Shown: positions 1-7,406, counted from the stretch's first letter. The stretch: 21,960 bases of DNA from an uncultured Erysipelotrichaceae bacterium (GCA_902795755.1 CADBMO010000054.1:1-21960); one strand, 5' to 3'. Made by a program: numbers and translations. The notes: generated by a model from the sequence alone, not told the origin.

Positions 1-2
1 AT

Positions 3-79
<77 letters not shown>

Positions 80-93
80 TTTTATTAGTTGTT

Positions 94-170
94 GGCGCGT
101 TGGTGAAGTGGTTTAACACACCGCCCTTTCACGGCGGCATTCATGGGTTCAAATCCCATACGCGTCACCA
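94..170 (+). tRNA. tRNA-Glu (anticodon TTC)
   Basis: Full cloverleaf by eye. The acceptor GGCGCGT pairs with ACGCGTC (one G-U), the anticodon stem CCGCC/GGCGG encloses the loop CTTTCAC with anticodon TTC, and the T stem is ATGGG/CCCAT around TTCAAAT. CCA is encoded. It is the second gene of a two-tRNA unit that ends at the terminator just downstream. Confidence 0.97.
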
Positions 171-179
171 TTAGATAAT

Positions 180-203
180 AAGACTTCCTTTTGGAAGTCT
201 TTT
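180..203 (+). terminator. Intrinsic terminator of the tRNA-Ile/tRNA-Glu unit
   Basis: A perfect 9-bp stem AAGACTTCC/GGAAGTCTT with a TTTT loop is followed by a short T run. It sits ten bases after the tRNA-Glu CCA end and separates the tRNA unit from the next promoter. Confidence 0.9.
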
Positions 204-206
204 AAT

Positions 207-235
207 TTGACTTTTTGAATTAAATATGTTAGTAT
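207..235 (+). promoter_or_regulatory. Sigma-A promoter with extended -10, for the gene at 265
   Basis: TTGACT at 207-212 and TAGTAT at 230-235 are separated by 17 bases. TG at 227-228 lies one base before the -10, giving an extended -10. It begins just after the tRNA terminator and is placed to drive the gene starting at 265. Confidence 0.75.
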
Positions 236-264
236 ATGAGGCCGTAAAAAAGAGGGGGATTATT

Positions 265-1458
265 ATGATAGAACGAAAACTTACATATTTAGAGTTTGCC
301 GAGTACTGTGAACAAATAAAAGAAATTTTAAAAACTAATTTTAGATATGAAGAAAAAAAGTATTATCAAGAAGAAAGTGATTTTGAATATAAAAGAAGAG
401 ATTTAAGTGAATTACCATTAAGGCTATTTTTAGCAAATGGTGAATGCTTAAACATATCTATACCAAAGTCAGCTGTACCTCATTTACTTGGTATTAACAC
501 TGAATACTTAAAGGATAATGGCTTTGTTAAAGCCCAAAATGCATATGATGCTTTAATTGAGATAATTGAGTATCCTGATAGATTAAAAAATAGATATAAA
601 ATTGATGATTATAGCAAAGTAGCTTCACCATATATTGAAAAAAAGCTAAGAGCTTTTGTTGATAATATTTTAATTGATATTAATAATTGTGAATTTGTTT
701 GTAAGTTTGATTCTAATAGAGCATACGGATATAATAACGATGAAGATATGGATTACTTTATAGTATCAAAAGTTGATAATGGTAATGGTGGTTTTCGTTA
801 TGATGTTTTAATACTTAAAAAAACAGAAGATAAATACACGGATAAAGTAAAATACGTGCCACAAAGTAATCAATCATTTGATAGTAAAGAAGAATTTATT
901 GAAGTTTTTTTGGATAAAATTTATAACCAAGAACTAACGTTATTAATAAAAAAACAATTTAAAACAAAAAGATATGATAATTTTATTAGTCATTGGATAT
1001 TAGATAGAAGAACAAAATTATTTGATTTAGAAAAATGGTGTGAAGTATTTAGTTGTATTCCTAACGTATTACGTGATTTTGCTTATTCCTTAAAACTATT
1101 AAGTAATGAAAAAGATAAGAATACATCTACTAATTCATATATAGATTCTATAATTGATGACGTTAGAAAAGGAAAATATATTAAAATTAATTATAGACTT
1201 TTATCGCAAGAATTAATTGACTTTTTAGAAGCACATAACGATGGACTAAATAAAAACGATAATGAAGAAAATAGCGAAACATATTCTAAACTATTAAAAA
1301 GAAAAAATAATTTGGAAGAAATGTTAAATCAAGTATCTGAAGAGAAAGAAAGAAGTAATGCAGAATTGTTTGAAATAAGAAAAAAATATGAGGATGCACT
1401 TAAGGAAAATTCAATGTTAAAAGAAAAAATTATAAAGGCAAAAGATATATTAAGCTAA
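265..1458 (+). CDS. Unrecognised 397-aa protein; possible PBECR4-like nuclease-fold region and C-terminal coiled coil
   Basis: The start at 265 is chosen because AGAGGGGG lies 6 bases upstream; the open frame reaches back to an ATG at 226, but that lies inside the promoter. Residues about 51-100 read PLRLFLANGE...IPKSAVPHLLGI, with PHLLGI at 72-77, and are followed by alternating strand-like segments to about 200 (a YVPQS motif at 197-201). This recalls my memory of the PBECR4 family (phage Barnase/EndoU/colicin-like nuclease fold), but the resemblance is weak and I see no catalytic set I could defend. Residues about 345-397 are strongly heptad-like (coiled coil). There is no signal peptide or membrane segment, so it should be cytoplasmic. 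It appears monocistronic, with its own promoter and terminator. Confidence 0.9.
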   Translation: MIERKLTYLEFAEYCEQIKEILKTNFRYEEKKYYQEESDFEYKRRDLSELPLRLFLANGECLNISIPKSAVPHLLGINTEYLKDNGFVKAQNAYDALIEIIEYPDRLKNRYKIDDYSKVASPYIEKKLRAFVDNILIDINNCEFVCKFDSNRAYGYNNDEDMDYFIVSKVDNGNGGFRYDVLILKKTEDKYTDKVKYVPQSNQSFDSKEEFIEVFLDKIYNQELTLLIKKQFKTKRYDNFISHWILDRRTKLFDLEKWCEVFSCIPNVLRDFAYSLKLLSNEKDKNTSTNSYIDSIIDDVRKGKYIKINYRLLSQELIDFLEAHNDGLNKNDNEENSETYSKLLKRKNNLEEMLNQVSEEKERSNAELFEIRKKYEDALKENSMLKEKIIKAKDILS

Positions 1459-1482
1459 AAAGCACTTTTAAGTGCTTTTTTC
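1457..1482. terminator. Bidirectional terminator between the 265 gene and the SEDS gene
   Basis: A 10-bp perfect stem AAAAAGCACT/AGTGCTTTTT with a 4-base loop has a T run on both strands. It overlaps the stop codons of both convergent genes: the plus stop is 1456-1458 and the minus stop 1468-1470 lies partly in the loop. It can therefore serve both. Confidence 0.9.
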
Positions 1483-2574
1483 TTTTGAATAATTAATAAT
1501 TAAACCGATTCCAATCATGTAGCTAATTAAAGAAGAACCACCATAACTAATAAAAGGAAGTGTTATCCCTGTTATTGGTAGTAACCCAATATTCATTCCA
1601 ATATTTTGTATTTGTTGATAAAAAAGCATTGCTAAAAAACCAATTAAAATGTATTTTAATTGTTTGTTAGAGCTTTTAATAATTAATAGTATAAAAAGTA
1701 AATCAAATAACGCTATTAAAACTATTAGTATTATGCTACCTACAAAACCAGTATTATTAGAAAAAACCGAAAAAATGAAATCAGTATGAGCTTCTGGTAT
1801 GTATATTGGAGTTTTTTTAATTCCAAAACCTAATAATCCGGAAGCCTTTATGGCGGCAGTCGCATTGATTAATTGCATACTACTATTATTTGACCAAAAG
1901 AGTAGCCTGTCCATTCTATAGAAAAACGAAGTTCCAAGTATGTTTATAAACGTATCTTGATGATAAAAATACATGTACAAAAACATTCCTAATATAATTG
2001 TAACTATTAAAAAAAGTATAATAAATATTCTTTTTTTAATGCCATAAAAAAAGAGCATAACAAGTGATATTAAATAGTAAATTATTACCATACCTGTATC
2101 TGGTTCTATAAAGGTTAAGATAGCAGGAATAGACGTTATTAACATTATTACAAAAAAAAGTTTAATATCATCTTTTAATGTTTTGTTTTTATATTTTTTT
2201 TCATACCAACATAGTATTTTAGTATTTAATAGAATAATTGCTAGTTTCATAAACTCGCTAGGTTGAAAAGAACCTATTCCTGGTATGTTAAACCAACACT
2301 TTGAACCATTTATTTCTTTCCCAAAAAAAAGTACTAATACTAACAAAATATTTAAGATTATATACGGAATGTATGAATATTTTATTATTACTTTTATGTT
2401 AATCTTTTTAAATATAATGACCATTATTATTCCAAGCAGAAAAAAAATTGTTTGTTTAGTAATTGAATTAGACATAGAATTAAAATTATTTGCACTATAT
2501 ATTGAAATGATGCTTATTATAAAGAAACAAATTATTATTGATATTAGCATAGCTATAATGGTTTTATTTTTCAT
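1468..2574 (-). CDS. SEDS-family peptidoglycan glycosyltransferase (FtsW/RodA/SpoVE)
   Basis: A 368-aa, multi-pass membrane protein. SEDS proteins polymerise lipid II into glycan strands, usually with a class B PBP. Family marks are the WFNIPGIGSFQPSE motif (94-107), EPDTGM (157-162), EAHTDFIFSV (261-270), in which D265 matches the essential Asp, and GLLPITGITLPFISYGGSSL near 330-349. The start is supported by AGAAGGTGG upstream on the minus strand. Length is normal for RodA/FtsW. Sequence alone does not separate RodA (elongation), FtsW (division) and SpoVE (spore cortex). No PBP partner is in the window, and the cognate one must be elsewhere. A coat-protein gene lies nearby but in a separate unit, so a SpoVE role is possible but unproven. 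Confidence 0.95.
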   Translation of the reverse strand: MKNKTIIAMLISIIICFFIISIISIYSANNFNSMSNSITKQTIFFLLGIIMVIIFKKINIKVIIKYSYIPYIILNILLVLVLFFGKEINGSKCWFNIPGIGSFQPSEFMKLAIILLNTKILCWYEKKYKNKTLKDDIKLFFVIMLITSIPAILTFIEPDTGMVIIYYLISLVMLFFYGIKKRIFIILFLIVTIILGMFLYMYFYHQDTFINILGTSFFYRMDRLLFWSNNSSMQLINATAAIKASGLLGFGIKKTPIYIPEAHTDFIFSVFSNNTGFVGSIILIVLIALFDLLFILLIIKSSNKQLKYILIGFLAMLFYQQIQNIGMNIGLLPITGITLPFISYGGSSLISYMIGIGLIINYSKEKST

Positions 2575-2634
2575 GTTACCACCTTCTTGTAATTAATAGT
2601 TTTTGTTTTGAATATTATTATTTAGGAGGATATT

Positions 2635-2934
2635 ATGGATAAAAAGCATCCAAAAATTTATAAGAATAAAATTAATAATTTAAAATCAAAGGTACAAAGT
2701 GAGTATTATTATCATGGAGATTCTAATACCACAGATGAACTTACAAAAGATGAGATAAAAAAGAAAATAGAAAATTTACTTTCATCTCCAAATTTTGTAT
2801 ATCAAATAGATATTAATATTATGCTTAAAAATGGTGAAAATATAATAAAAAAAGTAATTGCATTAAAAGATGATTATTTAATAACTTTGGATAATGAAAG
2901 AATATCACTAGATGAAATAGCAGATATAAAATAA
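2635..2934 (+). CDS. Small hypothetical protein, 99 aa
   Basis: An AGGAGG sequence 6 bases before the ATG supports this as a real gene. The first half is Lys-rich and polar. The C-terminal part (about 52-99) alternates beta-like segments ending in DNERISLDEIADI, a pattern that faintly recalls the C-terminal end of YolD-like proteins, though not enough to assign it. There is no signal peptide or membrane segment. It is divergent from the SEDS gene (60-base shared upstream region, in which I could not settle a promoter) and ends at a terminator shared with the coat-protein gene. Confidence 0.8.
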   Translation: MDKKHPKIYKNKINNLKSKVQSEYYYHGDSNTTDELTKDEIKKKIENLLSSPNFVYQIDINIMLKNGENIIKKVIALKDDYLITLDNERISLDEIADIK

Positions 2935-2957
2935 AAACCACATTATGTGGTTTTTAT
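2931..2957. terminator. Bidirectional terminator between the 99-aa gene and the CotY/CotZ-like gene
   Basis: A perfect 12-bp stem ATAAAAACCACA/TGTGGTTTTTAT with a TTA loop. The T-rich arm follows the G/C core on both strands, so it can end both convergent genes. Confidence 0.88.
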
Positions 2958-3359
2958 TTATACACCTTCTATAAAGGTATCTGCTAAACATTTTACTGAA
3001 CAACAACAATTAGTATTTACTGTAAAAAATGAGTTGGTAGCTGTATAAGTACTAGTTGCTGTATCATATGTTAATACTCTTAAAGTACAACAACAATTAT
3101 CTACTTTTTCAACTCTAAATATGTTTGATGTAGTAGTTTCACCTGGTGTATTTGATATTGGCATTTCTATTGCAGTGTTATTAGCAGTATATAAAGTAAC
3201 TGGTCTAGTATTATAATCCGAAGTTGGGTTAGTACCTAAAAATCCTCTTGTACAAGTATTAAGACAAGTATCACCAGGACAAACCTCATTTTGTAAAATG
3301 CAAATTGTGTTTAATATATCAGAAATACAATTACAATTGTTATTTGTATTTTCACACAT
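2958..3359 (-). CDS. CotY/CotZ-family spore coat or crust protein
   Basis: 133 aa with 14 cysteines, in a polar Thr/Asn-rich background. Family marks are an N-terminal Cys cluster followed by CPGDTCLNTC (compare the CPTGC region of Bacillus CotY/CotZ), then FRVEKVDNCCCTLRVL and TVNTNCCCSVKCL, which follow the order and spacing of the Bacillus FFRVE...C.TL and VDL.CFCAI.CL blocks. In Bacillus these proteins self-assemble through disulfides into the outermost spore layer. I chose the start at 3359, where AAGGGTGAT lies about 7 bases upstream; the frame extends to 3401 without a comparable site. I found no convincing sigma-E or sigma-K promoter upstream. It is monocistronic. Its presence is the main evidence for sporulation in this organism. 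Confidence 0.88.
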   Translation of the reverse strand: MCENTNNNCNCISDILNTICILQNEVCPGDTCLNTCTRGFLGTNPTSDYNTRPVTLYTANNTAIEMPISNTPGETTTSNIFRVEKVDNCCCTLRVLTYDTATSTYTATNSFFTVNTNCCCSVKCLADTFIEGV

Positions 3360-3436
3360 ATATATCACCCTTTCTATCTTTTTCACTAATAGTTTATTCA
3401 AAAATAAATAAACAGTACCATTTTAATATCCCAATA

Positions 3437-3465
3437 TTGACTAAAAATAAAAATAATAGTATTAT
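3437..3465 (+). promoter_or_regulatory. Sigma-A promoter for the gene at 3492
   Basis: TTGACT at 3437-3442 and TATTAT at 3460-3465 are 17 bases apart, in the divergent region between the coat gene and the 3492 gene. The spacing and hexamers are close to consensus. Confidence 0.75.
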
Positions 3466-3491
3466 AGTGGCTACCAGAAAGAGGGAGTGTT

Positions 3492-4274
3492 ATGGCTAAA
3501 ATCAATGAAATAGAAAAAGAATATATTAAAAGGGTGGATTATAGATTTAATAAAAATAGTGAAAAAACCAAGGATATTTTTAATACAATTACAGAGGTTT
3601 TATATAAAGAGTTTTTAATAAATCCATCTTTATCAAATCTAAGATTAAATTTGGAATATATTATTAATGGGAATCTAGAATCACTTCAAATGGAAAACCA
3701 AATAAAAATAAGTATTTTAAAAAGTAGATATAACATAAAAAATGGGTTTAATAATAGAGAGTATTATATTTATGATGCAAATAATACCGTGGATTATAAT
3801 TCAAATGATATATTTAGTGCTATAAAAGATGTTATGCTAGCAAAATACTGTGAAGAATATCACGAGGTAATTATGTATTATGTAGTATACTTATATTTAA
3901 AATGTAAGGATAACATTATGTTTGATTATATATGTGAAAAGCTAGAAAAGGATATGAGGTTAGAAGTTGAAAGTATATTAAAATTTAAAAATATTTTCTC
4001 GTCAAAAGAAAAGATAGAAGAATATTTGAAAGACAAAAATATCAAACTTAGTATCCTTGCTAAGAATTATTATAATTATTGCACTAATTATAGTAAGTAT
4101 AGATATAAAGAGACAATTAATGAATTTGCTTTAGAAGCAATGGATGATAATTTTACGCAGTATGGAAAAATTAAATATGCTGATGATTCATTATATATAA
4201 TTAAAGATGGGCTTCCTAATCTACAAAAAATACTTAGTAAAAAAAATGATGTTCCAAATGCAATAAACAATTGA
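3492..4274 (+). CDS. Hypothetical protein, 260 aa, mostly helical
   Basis: The start at 3492 follows GAGGGAG by 4 bases. I do not recognise the family. The protein is rich in Lys, Asn, Ile and Tyr, with predicted helices throughout and no signal peptide. A hydrophobic stretch near 120-135 (EVIMYYVVYLYLKC) is too short and too Tyr-rich to call a membrane segment with confidence. The upstream promoter is good. The next gene, a PTS EIIB-like protein, has its own promoter overlapping this stop codon and no terminator in between, so read-through is likely. Confidence 0.8.
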   Translation: MAKINEIEKEYIKRVDYRFNKNSEKTKDIFNTITEVLYKEFLINPSLSNLRLNLEYIINGNLESLQMENQIKISILKSRYNIKNGFNNREYYIYDANNTVDYNSNDIFSAIKDVMLAKYCEEYHEVIMYYVVYLYLKCKDNIMFDYICEKLEKDMRLEVESILKFKNIFSSKEKIEEYLKDKNIKLSILAKNYYNYCTNYSKYRYKETINEFALEAMDDNFTQYGKIKYADDSLYIIKDGLPNLQKILSKKNDVPNAINN

Positions 4275-4299
4275 TTTTTTTGTAACAAAATTATATAAT
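4271..4299 (+). promoter_or_regulatory. Sigma-A promoter for the EIIB-like gene
   Basis: TTGATT at 4271-4276 and TATAAT at 4294-4299 are 17 bases apart. The -35 overlaps the stop codon of the preceding gene, so the EIIB-like gene can be expressed independently of it. Confidence 0.7.
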
Positions 4300-4316
4300 T
4301 ATATTGGTGATAAAAT

Positions 4317-4634
4317 ATGAATTATATTGGTTATGTAATTATAGTTTTAGTTTTAATATTAATTGCGTTTGTTGTTATTAAAATGAGCAAACCAGAATTT
4401 AAGTTTGAAGCTAATAAACTAGTTGAATGTTTAGGTGGAATAAAAAACATTACCCATATGGAAGTTAGTGTGTCAAGATTTAAAGTAACCGTAAAAGATC
4501 CTTCGGTTGTCAATAAAGATGGCATAAAAAAACTTGGAGCAAGGGGTATAGTTGAAATTGATAACACTTTGAAGATAATATTTGATGAAAAAGCCAAAAA
4601 ATTAAAAAAATATATTGAGGACTTAAATAACTAG
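4317..4634 (+). CDS. Membrane-anchored PTS EIIB-like (glucose-family) domain with Ser at the phosphorylation site
   Basis: 105 aa: one membrane segment at about 4-22, then a single domain of about 75 residues. The domain matches glucose-family EIIB: LVECLGGIKNIT at 35-46 (family: LV..lGG.eNIt), a strand EVSVSRFKV at 49-57, and KKLGARGIV at 71-79 followed by a short IIF segment. In functional EIIB the strand reads like DACITRLRV and its Cys carries the phosphate. Here the aligned residue is Ser51, while Arg54 is kept. A Cys at residue 38 exists but lies outside the active-site loop. It has no EIIC or EIIA domain, so it is not a transporter component by itself. A regulatory or sensing role at the membrane is an inference. 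It ends at a strong terminator. Confidence 0.85.
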   Translation: MNYIGYVIIVLVLILIAFVVIKMSKPEFKFEANKLVECLGGIKNITHMEVSVSRFKVTVKDPSVVNKDGIKKLGARGIVEIDNTLKIIFDEKAKKLKKYIEDLNN

Positions 4635-4659
4635 ATTTTACAAAATTTAGTTATTTTTT
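4629..4659 (+). terminator. Intrinsic terminator after the EIIB-like gene
   Basis: AACTAGATTTT pairs with AAAATTTAGTT (one G-U), with a very tight loop that probably opens to four bases, and is followed by ATTTTTT. The stop codon lies in the left arm. Confidence 0.8.
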
Positions 4660-4665
4660 ACATAA

Positions 4666-4694
4666 TTCGACAAAATATGCGCTGATTATATAGT
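4666..4694 (+). promoter_or_regulatory. Putative Spo0A box overlapping the -35 of the histidine kinase promoter
   Basis: TTCGACA at 4666-4672 is the complement of TGTCGAA, the core 0A-box sequence bound by Spo0A in spore-forming Firmicutes. The same bases include a -35-like TCGACA (4667-4672), 16 bases before TATAGT (4689-4694). A seven-base match is expected to occur by chance about once or twice in 22 kb of this composition, so only its location, 45 bases before a kinase gene, makes it noteworthy. Confidence 0.4.
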
Positions 4695-4716
4695 AACCTT
4701 TATTTGGGAGGTAACT

Positions 4717-5916
4717 ATGAAATCAGTTTTTTTAAATTATATATGTCTTTTATTTCCATTTGTTTGTTATTTTTTATACTTGGTCTATAACAAAATGAAA
4801 TCAAATGATGAAAACTTTTTGTTTTTGGATTTGGCGTTAATATCTAGCTGCTATTTAGTTTGTAAGTTTAATACAAATATTTATATACTATTTGCTTTAA
4901 TAAATATCCCTCTTTTTATTGCAATTAATGAAAAGAGAAAAGTATGTGCGCTTTTAATGTCTATATTTATATCTTTTTTTATAGTAAAAAATATTAGTAT
5001 TTATTTTATATTTGTTTTTATAATATATTTATTAGTAGTTATATTATTAATAAATATATCTTATAAAAGGTGCTGGGTATATGCAATTATAAATGCTTCA
5101 GTTATCTTATTGTTTAGTATAATTTTAAGTTATGATATTAATTATGTACTTGCTTTAATATCATTTGTTTTGTTTTATGTCTCATATGATTTTGTTACCA
5201 AACAATACTATTATTTAAAAAAGATTACCAAAATGTATGGAGAATATGATAAATCACTAAATGAAAAAGCGTTATATCAATCTTTGTTTAAAATAAGTCA
5301 TGAAATTAAAAATCCATTAGCAGTATGCAAAGGTTATTTAGATATGTTTGATTCAAAAGATACTATCAAGAAGAAAAAATATATAAGTATTATTAAAGAA
5401 GAAATAAATAGAACTATTATTTTATTGAAAGATTTTTCTAATTTTTCAAAATTAAAAATTAAGAAAAAGAACGTATTAATTAATAAGTTTCTTAATGATA
5501 TATGTGATGAAGCAAAGTTTTTATATAAAAATAATATAGTTGTAGAATCTTTCATAGATCCAAATGCTATAAACATTAAAATAGATGAAAATCGCATTAA
5601 ACAGGTATTAATTAACGCGATAAAAAACGCTAAGGAAGCGATAGAAAAAGATGGTATTATAAAAATATCATCTAAAGTAAAAAAACGTTTTTATGAGATT
5701 ACAATAATTGATAACGGAAGTGGTATGGATAGTGAAACTTTAAGACAAATAGGGACACCTTTTTATACAACCAAAAAAGAAGGAACGGGATTAGGTGTAT
5801 GCCTATCAAAAGAAATTATAGAAGCACATGGTGGTATTATTAAGTATAAATCCAAAAAAAATCAAGGTACTACCTTGATAATTAAAATACCATTAGTTAA
5901 TAACAAATCGGTATAG
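4717..5916 (+). CDS. Multi-pass membrane sensor histidine kinase (orphan)
   Basis: 399 aa. Residues 1-160 hold about five or six hydrophobic segments with little extracytoplasmic sequence, as in KinB-like or intramembrane-sensing kinases. The cytoplasmic part has the H box FKISHEIKNPLAVCKGYL with the phosphoacceptor His195, the N box around N300-N304 (INAIKNAKEA), G1 DNGSGMD at 332-338, and G2 GTGLG at 356-360, so it should be catalytically competent. The start follows GGGAGGT by 5 bases. No response-regulator gene is adjacent. Its frame ends inside the 3' end of the convergent metallophosphoesterase gene (24-base overlap) with no terminator between. In a spore former it could feed the phosphorelay, which is inference from topology, the possible 0A box and the missing regulator. 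Confidence 0.93.
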   Translation: MKSVFLNYICLLFPFVCYFLYLVYNKMKSNDENFLFLDLALISSCYLVCKFNTNIYILFALINIPLFIAINEKRKVCALLMSIFISFFIVKNISIYFIFVFIIYLLVVILLINISYKRCWVYAIINASVILLFSIILSYDINYVLALISFVLFYVSYDFVTKQYYYLKKITKMYGEYDKSLNEKALYQSLFKISHEIKNPLAVCKGYLDMFDSKDTIKKKKYISIIKEEINRTIILLKDFSNFSKLKIKKKNVLINKFLNDICDEAKFLYKNNIVVESFIDPNAINIKIDENRIKQVLINAIKNAKEAIEKDGIIKISSKVKKRFYEITIIDNGSGMDSETLRQIGTPFYTTKKEGTGLGVCLSKEIIEAHGGIIKYKSKKNQGTTLIIKIPLVNNKSV

Positions 5917-6711
5917 GTTAATGGTTGGATGATTAAATAATCTTGCCTTTATATTTTTAGTACCAAGTCCTGGTGATACAAACAATTTTGTATTGCCAAT
6001 TTTTTGATATGATTTAGTGTATTTGCTGTCAATGAATACATTTTTAATACCATATATATTTAATGAACCATTTAATGTGTGGCCAGAAAGAACCATTTGA
6101 AAATTATAATCTTTATAGTCTGTAAATTCATCCGGATCATGAATAACCATTATTTTATATGCGTTGGTTTTATAATTAGGCATAAAAGCGGTTATTTTAT
6201 CATTAATAAGAAGTATAGGATTAGTATTATCAATGTATACTTCTTGAGGGTTATTTGATAAGTTAGTAAATCCTGCAACACTAAGTATTGATATAACATT
6301 ATTATCATCTTCATCCCCAAGCACGAAGTATTTACCATATTCACTATTAATTTTTGAAAATTGTTCTTTTAAAAATGATTCTTCTTCTTCATTAATATTT
6401 TTGTTTGATGATATTAAATCACCAGTAAATATAACAAGGTCTGCTTTTGTTTCGTTTATTTTTTTTACCAATTTTTTTACATCACTTTTTTTCATTGTTG
6501 ATCCATATTGTAAATCTGAAAAGTGTAGTATTTTAAAACCATTAAACTCTGATGATAATCTTTTTGTTTTTATAACATAGTCTCTTACATATATACCTTT
6601 AGTACCAATTGTAAATGCATAAACTATAAGTAATATTATAAAAAGTATTACTTTAACATGAAATTTTAGTTTTCTTTTTTTCTTTACCTCTGATTTATCT
6701 TCTTTTTTCAT
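5893..6711 (-). CDS. YkuE-like calcineurin-fold metallophosphoesterase with altered metal-site residues
   Basis: 272 aa with a basic N-terminus and one membrane segment (about 20-36), so the domain is probably outside the membrane. The fold is recognisable from ILHFSDLQYG (61-70), VIFTGDLI (93-100), FVLGDEDD (129-136), VIHDPDEF (189-196), LSGHTLNG (208-215) and the C-terminal GLGT block. Against the family pattern DxH...GD...GN(H/D)...H...GHxH, D66, D98, H191 and H211 are kept, but the first-motif His is Gln68, the GNH motif is GDE (Asp133, Glu134), and the last His is Leu213. Activity may be lost or changed. The ATG overlaps the end of the upstream CPBP gene (ATGA), so the two are translationally coupled. 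Confidence 0.88.
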   Translation of the reverse strand: MKKEDKSEVKKKRKLKFHVKVILFIILLIVYAFTIGTKGIYVRDYVIKTKRLSSEFNGFKILHFSDLQYGSTMKKSDVKKLVKKINETKADLVIFTGDLISSNKNINEEEESFLKEQFSKINSEYGKYFVLGDEDDNNVISILSVAGFTNLSNNPQEVYIDNTNPILLINDKITAFMPNYKTNAYKIMVIHDPDEFTDYKDYNFQMVLSGHTLNGSLNIYGIKNVFIDSKYTKSYQKIGNTKLFVSPGLGTKNIKARLFNHPTINLYRFVIN

Positions 6712-7406
6712 AATAACCCCCCAATTATTTGTGCTAATACTAAAATGGTATTATGAATCATATGAATTATTATAGGTAGGGTTATGTTATTTGTTTTATG
6801 ATATAAATATGCAAAAGCGCAGCCCATAGAACCATAAGGAATAATATATAATAAATGTAGTGGGGTAAATTGTGTACTAGTTACATGTAACAAGCCAAAT
6901 ATAACACCACTTAATACTATATAAACCCATTTAAATTTGATAAATCCCCTTAAAGCTCTTCTAAATACCATCTCTTCAAGTATTGGTGCAATAATTGAAC
7001 ACGTAAAAAGCATATATAAAGGTGCTAATTTAATACTATCTCTAACGGCTTGTTCGTTTGCTGAAACATTTTCTTTTAATATAAAACTAATAATAAGAGA
7101 TGACACTGTCATGATTAAACAACCAATAATCCAACATTCCAAAGATAGAGTAAACCTTTCTAAAAAATGTTTTTTTAAGTCTTTTAATCCGTTTATAATT
7201 TCTTTTCTAAATAGTAATATTAATACTATAACGTACACTAAATCACACAATGCAAAGCATATTATTCTTGGTGTTTTAGGTAGTGCATTAAGGTTTATAC
7301 CATTCCTTCTAAGAAATAAAAAAACAAAATCACTTAAATATAAAAGATAAAGTATAATTACAAATAAATATTTCCAATATTTTTTATACCAACTTGTATT
7401 ATTCAT
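6708..7406 (-). CDS. CPBP (Abi/Rce1-type) intramembrane glutamic protease family protein
   Basis: 232 aa with about six to eight membrane segments. Three conserved motifs are present in order: EEMVFR at 144-149 (EExxxR), FGLLH with H174, and IIIHMIHNT with H215 and N219. These are the catalytic Glu/His/Asn positions of the family, which includes prenyl-protein processing enzymes, bacteriocin-immunity proteins and anti-sigma site-2-type proteases. The substrate is unknown. AGGTGAT lies upstream of the ATG, along with an extended -10 element. It is the first gene of a two-gene minus-strand operon with the metallophosphoesterase (4-base overlap). No bacteriocin gene is visible nearby. Confidence 0.92.
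   Translation of the reverse strand: MNNTSWYKKYWKYLFVIILYLLYLSDFVFLFLRRNGINLNALPKTPRIICFALCDLVYVIVLILLFRKEIINGLKDLKKHFLERFTLSLECWIIGCLIMTVSSLIISFILKENVSANEQAVRDSIKLAPLYMLFTCSIIAPILEEMVFRRALRGFIKFKWVYIVLSGVIFGLLHVTSTQFTPLHLLYIIPYGSMGCAFAYLYHKTNNITLPIIIHMIHNTILVLAQIIGGLL

Noticed and set aside
3360..3480. Sigma-E or sigma-K promoter for the coat gene
   Set aside because: No CATA-type -10 with a suitable -35 could be found on the minus strand upstream of 3359.
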